6,594 nucleotides of DNA, from assembly GCA_003164075.1 (NCBI GenBank), contig PLRZ01000498.1, forward strand, positions 1 to 6,594. The letters run 5' to 3'. The notes below the pieces were generated by a model, which saw only the letters and a list, made by a program, of their open reading frames with translations, was not told the DNA's origin and did no database searches. The stretch's first letter is position 1. Each line of letters begins with the position of its first letter. Position numbers and translations under genes: made by a program. Positions 1-5,554 of this stretch are shown here, one piece after another. The DNA comes from Bryobacterales bacterium (GTDB lineage Bacteria > Acidobacteriota > Terriglobia > Bryobacterales > Bryobacteraceae).

Positions 1-211
1 CGGGATTTTGGTTAAGAACCGCTTGCTGGCTCGCGCGGCTCAGAATGGCGTCTCAATGTTTGTAAGTGTTTACAGAGCCTCGACCGCGAGGGAGCGGTCG
101 TTCAGAGACGTGCCTCCCGAAACCGTTTACGCGCCACGAAAACGGGCTCATCCCAAATTCCACGACGTCAGGAGTTCTGAACTTGCGTTAGTTAGGTGGC
201 CGCACAGGCCC
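1..211. other. Intergenic region downstream of rapZ, no supported gene
   Basis: This stretch follows the rapZ stop codon and runs to the left edge. I see no convincing gene. On the minus strand an ATG at 149-151 opens only a 32-codon frame ending at 53-55, with no clear ribosome binding site. On the plus strand a frame starting near base 8 continues antisense through the end of rapZ, which marks it as a shadow. The region is rich in small inverted repeats: 198-201/207-210 (GGCC arms), the 11-bp palindrome AGTTCTGAACT at 173-183, the strong hairpin at 81-100, and outer arms CGTCTC at 49-54 and GAGACG at 105-110. None is followed by a T-run in the rapZ direction, so no classical intrinsic terminator is visible. 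Any next gene of the operon must start beyond the window. Confidence 0.6.
81..100. repeat. GC-rich palindrome, REP-like intergenic element (putative)
   Basis: Arms CGACCGC (81-87) and GCGGTCG (94-100) are perfectly complementary and enclose the 6-base loop GAGGGA, giving a 7-bp stem. A second, outer pair of complementary arms lies at 49-54 (CGTCTC) and 105-110 (GAGACG). From memory, palindromes worded like this (minus strand GACCGCTCCCTCGCGGTC) are scattered between genes in Acidobacteriota and some Planctomycetes. That recollection cannot be tested here because only one copy is present. The position, about 110 bp past the rapZ stop, fits a REP/BIME-type element or a 3'-end RNA-stabilising hairpin. 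The minus-strand sequence after the stem has no T-tract, which argues against an intrinsic terminator. Confidence 0.45.
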
Positions 212-1123
212 TTACCCCGGCCCCGGCACGATGTCGCGATGACTTACCTTAGCCTTGAACCCGGCTGCCACCAGATTTTTGCGAATCTGGTCGGCCATCA
301 TCACCGATCGATGCTGCCCGCCGGTACAGCCGAACGCGATCGTCAGGTAACTCTTGCCCTCGCGTATGTAATGCGGCAGCAGATACGTCAGTAAGTCGGT
401 AATTTTCTTGACGAATTCCACGGTCTGCGGAAAAGACCGGATGTAGCGCGCAACTCCCGGGTTGCGGCCAGTCAGGTTCTTGAAGCGTGGAATATAATTC
501 GGGTTGGGCAGAAAGCGAACGTCGAAAACCAAGTCGCTGTCCGGTGGGATGCCCTTGCGGAAACCGAAGCTCGTGACGTAAATCAGGATCTTCGATTCGC
601 TGCTCTCTCCGCGGAACCGCTCGCCCACGAACTCTCGCAGTTCATGGACCGTGAACTTGGACGTATTGATGATCAGGTCGGCCATCGCCCTGATGGGCGC
701 CAGTTGAGCGCGCTCCGAACGAATGCTCCTGGTAATCGACCGGTCCGTACCCAGGGGGTGGGGCCGGCGGGTCTCACTGAAACGGCGCACGATGGCCGCA
801 TCGTCGGCTTCCAGAAAAACCAGTCTGGCGTTTACCGAATCGCTGATGCTGGCAAAGACTTCGGGAAAGCGCTTGAGCCCCTTGCCTTCACGCACATCCA
901 CCACCAGGGCGGCCGCCGTGATGCTGGGATTGTCATGCGTCAGTTCCGCGAACTTGGGGATCAGATCTACCGGCAGATTGTCCACCGAGTAGAAACCCAA
1001 GTCTTCCAACGATCGGAGCACGGAGCCTTTGCCCGATCCGCTCAGGCCGGTGATGACCACCAATTCCGGCTTATGCGCCGGCTTTCTGGACCGGCCCCGC
1101 GTGCCGGGGCTCTTGACTTTCAT
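212..1123 (-). CDS. rapZ: RapZ family nucleotide-binding protein / RNase adapter (YvcJ family)
   Basis: A 303-residue RapZ/YvcJ-family protein. In E. coli RapZ binds GlcN6P and guides RNase E to the sRNA GlmZ, controlling GlmS; in Bacillus YvcJ is a nucleotide-hydrolysing protein. The N-terminal P-loop domain shows GLSGSGKG (26-33), the family motif VDNLP (47-51), a Walker B-like VVDVRE (74-79) and SETRRPHPL (116-124). The C-terminal domain shows SFGFRKGIP (185-193), DVRFLPNPNY (201-210) and the signature GCTGGQHRS (265-273), whose Cys, Gly, His and Arg form the amino-sugar-phosphate pocket in E. coli. Oddities: Gly33 replaces the usual P-loop Ser/Thr, a basic extension of about 20 residues precedes the first strand, and the C-terminus ends VPGPG rather than in basic residues. 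The ATG at 1121-1123 is the only ATG after the in-frame hpf stop. A GGAG abuts it directly, so translation is probably coupled to hpf, 9 bp upstream. A GTG start at codon 22 is possible but has a poor SD. Confidence 0.96.
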   Translation of the reverse strand: MKVKSPGTRGRSRKPAHKPELVVITGLSGSGKGSVLRSLEDLGFYSVDNLPVDLIPKFAELTHDNPSITAAALVVDVREGKGLKRFPEVFASISDSVNARLVFLEADDAAIVRRFSETRRPHPLGTDRSITRSIRSERAQLAPIRAMADLIINTSKFTVHELREFVGERFRGESSESKILIYVTSFGFRKGIPPDSDLVFDVRFLPNPNYIPRFKNLTGRNPGVARYIRSFPQTVEFVKKITDLLTYLLPHYIREGKSYLTIAFGCTGGQHRSVMMADQIRKNLVAAGFKAKVSHRDIVPGPG

Positions 1124-1132
1124 CTCCGGACG

Positions 1133-1687
1133 CTACGCCTCCACCATATCGAAGTGGCCATCGCGGCGGCGGATCAGCATGACCATGCGTTCGGTCTTGG
1201 CATCGCGATACACCAGGTAATCGCGACCGTCCATCTCGAGCACGGCTTCCTCCAGGGTCATCGGTTTCCGCTTCTTGTGGTTCTCCACATGATATATCAA
1301 ACGATCCGGTTCCGGCTCGGGCTCGACCTTTTTCCTGCTCACGGGCTTTGCCGGCGGTGGGGCTTCTTCCGGCGCTGCCGGGCGCGGCGCACGCTTATTA
1401 TCGCGCCACTTGGTGCGCGATTTCACCGCCTGTGTCTCCAGTTTCTCGGCGGCGCCGTGAATCGCTTCGAACAGGTCGCTGCTCGATCCCAGCCCCACCA
1501 ACTGATGATTGAAATACCGGATGGTGGCCTCGGCGTGGTGCAGGTGCCGTTCGAGCGACAGCACGATGTGCGCTTCGCATTCGCGTTTTCCGCTCAGTAA
1601 TTTTCCGATTTTGGCAAATCGGGCTTCCAGTTTCTTCAATTGAGCTGGAGCCAGTTCAACTTGTCTGCCGGTGTAGGTGATCTTCAT
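1133..1687 (-). CDS. hpf: Ribosome hibernation promoting factor, long form (HPF/RaiA family)
   Basis: A 184-residue long-form HPF. Proteins of this class bind the 30S decoding region when growth stops, block mRNA and tRNA sites, and join two 70S ribosomes into a 100S dimer through the C-terminal domain. The N-terminal S30AE domain spans about residues 1-97, beginning MKITYTGRQVELAP and including the ERHLHHAEATIRY strand (46-58) and the helix with SSSDLFEAIHGAAEKLETQ (68-86). A Pro/Glu/Lys-rich linker follows (about 98-128). The C-terminal dimerisation domain (about 129-183) carries KPMTLEEAVLEM (141-152) and RRRDGHFDMVEA (173-184), close to the family pattern of a conserved RRKDG-type hairpin. 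The length matches the long class; enterobacterial HPF is short, about 95 residues. It lies between rpoN (52 bp upstream) and rapZ (9 bp downstream), a widely conserved setting. Confidence 0.96.
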   Translation of the reverse strand: MKITYTGRQVELAPAQLKKLEARFAKIGKLLSGKRECEAHIVLSLERHLHHAEATIRYFNHQLVGLGSSSDLFEAIHGAAEKLETQAVKSRTKWRDNKRAPRPAAPEEAPPPAKPVSRKKVEPEPEPDRLIYHVENHKKRKPMTLEEAVLEMDGRDYLVYRDAKTERMVMLIRRRDGHFDMVEA

Positions 1688-1739
1688 GGGTCCTCCCGAT
1701 TGAAACTCTTGCCGTTTCCAGAGCGCCCAGGAGCGCCGC
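1688..1739 (-). other. rpoN-hpf intergenic gap with short repeats
   Basis: This 52-bp spacer is the longest gap between genes inside the block. It holds a direct repeat, GAGCGCC at 1721-1727 and again at 1731-1737 on the plus strand (10-bp period), and a small inverted repeat, GAAAC at 1702-1706 with GTTTC at 1714-1718. It could host an internal promoter or RNA structure for separate control of hpf, but I see no convincing -10/-35 pair and no sigma-54 GG-N10-GC element. Function is unknown. Confidence 0.35.
1691..1697 (-). promoter_or_regulatory. Ribosome binding site of hpf
   Basis: The minus strand reads GGGAGGA and then CCC before the hpf ATG at 1685-1687. The purine core is the best Shine-Dalgarno match in the window and fixes the hpf start. 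Its spacer is short: 4 bases from GGAGG to the ATG. Confidence 0.7.
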
Positions 1740-3350
1740 TCAACTGCGGGTGCGACGCTGGTGTGTGGAGGGAATTTTCATGTCCTCCCGGTACTTCGCC
1801 ACGGTGCGCCGGGTGACGTTGATCCCCTGAGTCTGCAGCATCGAGGTGATGTGGTCGTCGGTCAGGGGTTTAGAGCGGTCTTCATCGTCAATCATCTTCT
1901 TCACCATGCGTTTCAGAGTAAGCAACGGCGTGGACCCGCCGGACGGGCCCTGCACGGCTTCCGAGAAGAAATACCGGAGTTCGAACACGCCCTGCGGCGT
2001 GTGTACGTACTTGCTGGCGACCGCGCGGCTCACCGTGGATGGGTGCACACCTACCTCTTCGGCCACTTCCTTGATCATCATCGGCTTGAGGGCGTCCAAA
2101 CCGTAGCTCAGAAACTCCACCTGCCGCCGCACGATGGCCTGGCAGACCTTCATGATGGTCTGCTTGCGCTGTTCGATGTTCTTCATGAGCTGGATGGCCG
2201 AGGTGTAGCGCTCGCGGACGTAATCGCGCACCTCTTTGGTCTGCCCATTGTCGCGGTCCAGCATTTTGCGGTACTGCACGTTCAAACGGAGCTGCGGCAC
2301 GTCCTCATCGTTCATCTGGATGATGTAATCGTCGCCGTCCTTGGTAATGAATACGTCCGGCTCCACCACGCGCGCGCCGGGGCCCGAATAACGCAGTCCG
2401 GGACGCGGATTCAGGTGCTGGATCATCTTGACCGCGATCTCGATGTGTTCCGACGGCCGGCCCAGCACCCTCGCAATCTCTTTGTACTGGCGCGTCTCCA
2501 GCAGCCGCAGATGGTTGGAAATAATCTGCCAGGCCACCCCGCCCTTGCCGTTCACGCTCTCGATTTCGAGCAGCAGGCATTCCCGCAGATTGCGCGCGCC
2601 CACGCCCGCCGGATCGAGCGAATGCACCACCCGGAGAGCTTCCTCCAAGTCCGGAATCTGATGCTCGCCCACTTCGGCGATCTCTTCCAGCCCGGCGGTG
2701 AGGTAGCCGTCCTCGTCCAGGTTGCCGATAATCGATTCGGCGGCGTTGCGCACCGCTTCCGTGATCACGCTGACGCTCAGTTGCGAGCGCAGATGATCGC
2801 CCAATGTGACCGGCGCCGAAAGGAACGTCTCGAAAGAAGGCTTTTCGACCGACTCCGATGCCGGTGTACGATACCCCGGATCCAGGTAGTCGTCGAAGAA
2901 CGAGCCAAAATCGATTTCGTCGAAGGGATCGGTGGCTGCCGGAGTTTCCAACGCCGGATCGCTGGCTGTCGGGATTTCCGGCTCCGACACCGCCGACGCG
3001 GTCTCTTCGGCATCCGGGAAAAGATTGCCGTTAATGGCCACGTCGCCCACCGAGCCATCCAGCGAATTGGCGTCGTTTAATACCGCCGCTTCCAGCAGTT
3101 GCCGGTCGGCGGGGTCGGAGTTGTGCTCCTGCTCGGCCTCCAGCAGCGGCGTCAACTCTTCGGGCGTGATCTCTTCGCCGGGCTCCTCGGTGGATTCTTC
3201 CAGGACCGGGTTCTTGACGATCTCCTGGGTGATCATCTCCTTTAATTCCAGCCGGTTAAGCTGGAGGACGGTGACCATCTGCACCAACCCAGGGGTCAGA
3301 ATCTGCTTTTGCGCGACTTTGAGTTGGAGTCTTGGCGAGAGCAGGCTCAT
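1740..3350 (-). CDS. rpoN: RNA polymerase sigma-54 factor
   Basis: Full-length sigma-54, 536 residues. It directs RNA polymerase to -24/-12 promoters that open only with an AAA+ enhancer-binding activator. Region I is at 1-51, with the Leu/Gln-rich start (LSPRLQLKVAQKQILTPGLVQM) and NPVLEE at 47-52. Region II (about 52-170) is unusually long, acidic and Ser/Pro-rich, which explains the excess over the 477 residues of E. coli RpoN. The core-binding domain starts near 172 (SFETFLSAPVTLGDHL) and includes NLDEDGYL (210-217), SLDPAGVGARNLRECL (244-259) and HLNPRPG (312-318). The DNA-binding helix-turn-helix is about 425-447 (IKEVAEEVGVHPSTVSRAV). The RpoN box TRRTVAKYRE (513-522) contacts the -24 element; the usual wording is ARRTVAKYRE. 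The ATG at 3348-3350 has a weak AGG 6 bases upstream. The gap to the upstream membrane protein gene is 23 bp, too short for a dedicated standard promoter, so transcription probably starts inside or before that gene. No activator gene is in the window. Confidence 0.97.
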   Translation of the reverse strand: MSLLSPRLQLKVAQKQILTPGLVQMVTVLQLNRLELKEMITQEIVKNPVLEESTEEPGEEITPEELTPLLEAEQEHNSDPADRQLLEAAVLNDANSLDGSVGDVAINGNLFPDAEETASAVSEPEIPTASDPALETPAATDPFDEIDFGSFFDDYLDPGYRTPASESVEKPSFETFLSAPVTLGDHLRSQLSVSVITEAVRNAAESIIGNLDEDGYLTAGLEEIAEVGEHQIPDLEEALRVVHSLDPAGVGARNLRECLLLEIESVNGKGGVAWQIISNHLRLLETRQYKEIARVLGRPSEHIEIAVKMIQHLNPRPGLRYSGPGARVVEPDVFITKDGDDYIIQMNDEDVPQLRLNVQYRKMLDRDNGQTKEVRDYVRERYTSAIQLMKNIEQRKQTIMKVCQAIVRRQVEFLSYGLDALKPMMIKEVAEEVGVHPSTVSRAVASKYVHTPQGVFELRYFFSEAVQGPSGGSTPLLTLKRMVKKMIDDEDRSKPLTDDHITSMLQTQGINVTRRTVAKYREDMKIPSTHQRRTRS

Positions 3351-3373
3351 CTACGACCTATGATATCACTGGA

Positions 3374-5554
3374 CTAACGCATCGTTGGTGCATTCGCGTT
3401 TCGTCTAGCACTTTTTGTGCCGTTGCCGCGGGGCTGCTTTGGAGGAGAAACGGAGGTCCGGACTGCGCCGGAACGCCAGATTAACAAAGCCAGAAAACCG
3501 AGGGCCGAAAGCGAGAACGCCATTCCCAAAGACCTTCCCGGAGTGCCATATACGAAGCGAACGGCGTGTTTGCCGCTTGATACGGGAATCGCCAGAGTGA
3601 AGCCGTTGGCCGGGAAAACCGGCGCGGGCTGGCCATCCACCTCGGCCATCCAGCCTGGATCGTAGGCCTCCAGCACGTCGACAAAGCCGGGGCCTCCGGC
3701 CGAAACATCGAGCAGGATCTCATCGCTGGAGGGCCGATGGTAAACTGCCGTCCCGGCGCGTTCGGTGTTCGTCTCCGGAATCCTGGGAATTACCCATGCC
3801 GGATCCCGGCTCTCGGTAGGCATAACCAGCAGACTCTTCTCGTAGACGTGCGCGCGCAGCGCGGGGAGAAGCTGGTCCTCCGGCAGAAACACAACCGACT
3901 TCGAGAAGTACATGCTGGCGCGACGCGCGGGATCGGGCACGCTATGCAGATACAGGCCGTTGAGCCTGCCCACCAGAGGGAGATCGGGTCTGAATCGCCT
4001 GGTCAGCACCAACATCACGCCGCCCGCCCGCAGCGCCGGCCGAGCCAGTTCCGCCCCATTCACAATCTGCAGATTCAGGCGTGGGGATGCGCCGCTTAAG
4101 CCAAGGATGGCCCGGTAGGGTTTCTCCAGCAAGAGAGAATCGAACGCACCGATATCGTCGAACCGGCGGCGCGACGACCAAATGGCGAAATCGGTGGCTA
4201 TCCTGCCGTCTTGGATTGACTGGGCAAGAAGCTCGTCCTGGCCTCCCAAAGGGTCCGCCGAGCGCGAAACGGGGATCACGAAGAGCCGCGAAAAACCGGC
4301 CAGATCCAGGCCATGCAGTCCCAAGCCCACGGCTACGATGGCGTACGCCAACTTTCGGGCCTTCATGGCGAGAACCGCGTCCACCGCCGCCCCCAGAGCG
4401 ACCGAGAGCGAGAACGTGGTCAGATACAGCAAGCGCGACGGGCTGCGAAGGATCAATGCCGGCGAAAGGTGGCGCAGGAAATTCAGTAGAGGCAGCGCGC
4501 CGAGGAAGGCCATCGATCCGACGCAGGCCAGAAACAGAAATCGCCCCTCGGGCCTTCGCTTCCGCAGGCAGCAGAGCAGCAGCAGGGCCGCGGCCGCGAC
4601 GATGGGCGCGAGACCTATGTAAGAGGCCGTGTCGAACAAATAGGACCCATTGGGGTAACCGGAAAAGATGCGCCGGCCGAACCCCGCGGGCCAACCGTCG
4701 ATTCCGGGAACGAACAACGCCAGAATGCGCCGGTACGGGAACACCACGTCGTTGTCCGGCGGATCCAGATCGAGCACGCGCGTGCTCTTTTGGATGAGCA
4801 GGAGCATGGGCCACCACACGGCCAGACTGAGGGCCGAGCCGAGCACCAGGGCGCCGGCCAGGCGGACGCGCAGCCACCCACGGCCGCGCCAAATTACGTA
4901 GAGCCCGGCCACCGACATGGCATAGGCGGGAATCTGTGGGTGGCCGGCCGACACCACGCAAGCGCTGGCAATAGCGAGCCAGGCCACGTCCCACCGGCAA
5001 CGCCCGGCACGCGCCGGATCGAGCGCGCGGTCTGCCAGCCACAGCAGAAGGGGAAGCGCGGGATAGGCTTCGAGCAGTGGCAGGTGTCCGGCCATCACGC
5101 GTGAAGCGAAGTAGCCGGCGCAGGCGAATGTCCAACCGGCAGCGGCGGCAGCCAGTTCCGATAGACCGGCCCGCCGGCAAAACAGATACGTGAAGAGCGC
5201 CGCCAGTAAAGCGGCCATCGCCACGCCCGGAGCGTAAGCCGTCTCGGGAGGGAACAGAAGCAGCAGGAGGCGGGTGGGAATCCACGGAAAGCTTTGCAAA
5301 TTGGCGGCGAATGGCGCTCCCAGAAGCTCGTGCGGGTTCCAGGCGGGCAGGGTGTGCCGGGGACCGAACAGGCCTTCTTCCGCAAACGCCATGCGGGCCA
5401 TGTGCAACTGCAAATAATCGCTACCGGCGAGGATCGTCTTGCCGCTTAGAAACGCCGGCCGGAGATAGACCGCCTCGGCCAGAACGATCATCACGAAAAG
5501 GCAGGCACAAGCCCGCCATCGTTGGCGAAAATACCCGCGAAGACGCTGGCTCAT
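3374..5554 (-). CDS. YfhO-family polytopic membrane protein (GT-C-like)
   Basis: A 726-residue integral membrane protein matching the general plan of the bacterial YfhO family, which is related to GT-C glycosyltransferases. Bacillus and Listeria members take part in glycosylating cell-wall polymers, but the substrate here is unknown. After a first membrane helix (about 15-33) come the polar loop with SDYLQ (45-49), where GT-C enzymes often have a key Asp, and AWNPHELLGAPFAANLQSFP (71-90), the family's 'WNP...G.P..AN' motif. Further hydrophobic segments lie near 110-126, 133-150, 160-176, 188-222, 231-255, 312-330, 338-358, 374-394 and 400-418. A soluble, probably extracytoplasmic part follows (about 425-672), ending in the typical beta-rich AYDPGWMAEVDGQPAPVFPANG (630-651) and GKHAVRFVYG (661-670). 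A last helix (677-693) and a basic tail close the protein. The ATG at 5552-5554 is chosen because it overlaps the upstream stop as ATGA; an earlier start at 5764 would add 70 residues lying wholly within the upstream gene. Confidence 0.85.
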   Translation of the reverse strand: MSQRLRGYFRQRWRACACLFVMIVLAEAVYLRPAFLSGKTILAGSDYLQLHMARMAFAEEGLFGPRHTLPAWNPHELLGAPFAANLQSFPWIPTRLLLLLFPPETAYAPGVAMAALLAALFTYLFCRRAGLSELAAAAAGWTFACAGYFASRVMAGHLPLLEAYPALPLLLWLADRALDPARAGRCRWDVAWLAIASACVVSAGHPQIPAYAMSVAGLYVIWRGRGWLRVRLAGALVLGSALSLAVWWPMLLLIQKSTRVLDLDPPDNDVVFPYRRILALFVPGIDGWPAGFGRRIFSGYPNGSYLFDTASYIGLAPIVAAAALLLLCCLRKRRPEGRFLFLACVGSMAFLGALPLLNFLRHLSPALILRSPSRLLYLTTFSLSVALGAAVDAVLAMKARKLAYAIVAVGLGLHGLDLAGFSRLFVIPVSRSADPLGGQDELLAQSIQDGRIATDFAIWSSRRRFDDIGAFDSLLLEKPYRAILGLSGASPRLNLQIVNGAELARPALRAGGVMLVLTRRFRPDLPLVGRLNGLYLHSVPDPARRASMYFSKSVVFLPEDQLLPALRAHVYEKSLLVMPTESRDPAWVIPRIPETNTERAGTAVYHRPSSDEILLDVSAGGPGFVDVLEAYDPGWMAEVDGQPAPVFPANGFTLAIPVSSGKHAVRFVYGTPGRSLGMAFSLSALGFLALLIWRSGAVRTSVSPPKQPRGNGTKSARRNANAPTMR
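5551..5554 (-). other. ATGA stop-start overlap (translational coupling)
   Basis: The minus strand reads ATGA: the ATG of the membrane protein gene (5554-5552) overlaps the TGA of the epimerase gene (5553-5551). The bases upstream of this ATG carry no good Shine-Dalgarno sequence, which suggests re-initiation by ribosomes finishing the epimerase gene and places both genes in one operon. Confidence 0.8.

Noticed and set aside
9..27. Possible sigma-54 promoter (GG...TTGCT) near the left edge
   Set aside because: The distance between the GG (10-11) and GC (25-26) elements is 13 bases instead of the required 10, and no gene follows it on the plus strand.
53..151. 32-codon minus-strand frame after rapZ
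   Set aside because: It has no clear Shine-Dalgarno sequence and its translation comes from the palindrome itself, so it is not supported as a small protein gene.
198..210. GGCC-loop-GGCC hairpin just after the rapZ stop as an intrinsic terminator
   Set aside because: The stem is only 4 bp and no T-run follows in the direction of transcription.
8..394. Plus-strand frame of 128 codons at the left edge
   Set aside because: More than half overlaps the 3' end of rapZ in antisense, no ribosome binding site is evident, and the rest translates the palindromic intergenic region.
644..1600. Long plus-strand open frame (318 codons) across rapZ and hpf
   Set aside because: It runs antisense across two well-recognised genes and their junction, its translation is His/Arg-rich with no recognisable domain, and high GC content explains the lack of stops.
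1761..3080. Plus-strand open frame of 439 codons inside rpoN
   Set aside because: It lies wholly antisense to sigma-54, whose motifs are intact, and its composition (very high His, Arg, Val) is typical of a shadow frame.
3942..5285. Minus-strand open frame of 447 codons inside the membrane protein gene
   Set aside because: It is in a different frame of the same strand, with an Arg/Gly/Pro-rich translation and no domain, while the overlapping frame has clear YfhO motifs and membrane segments.
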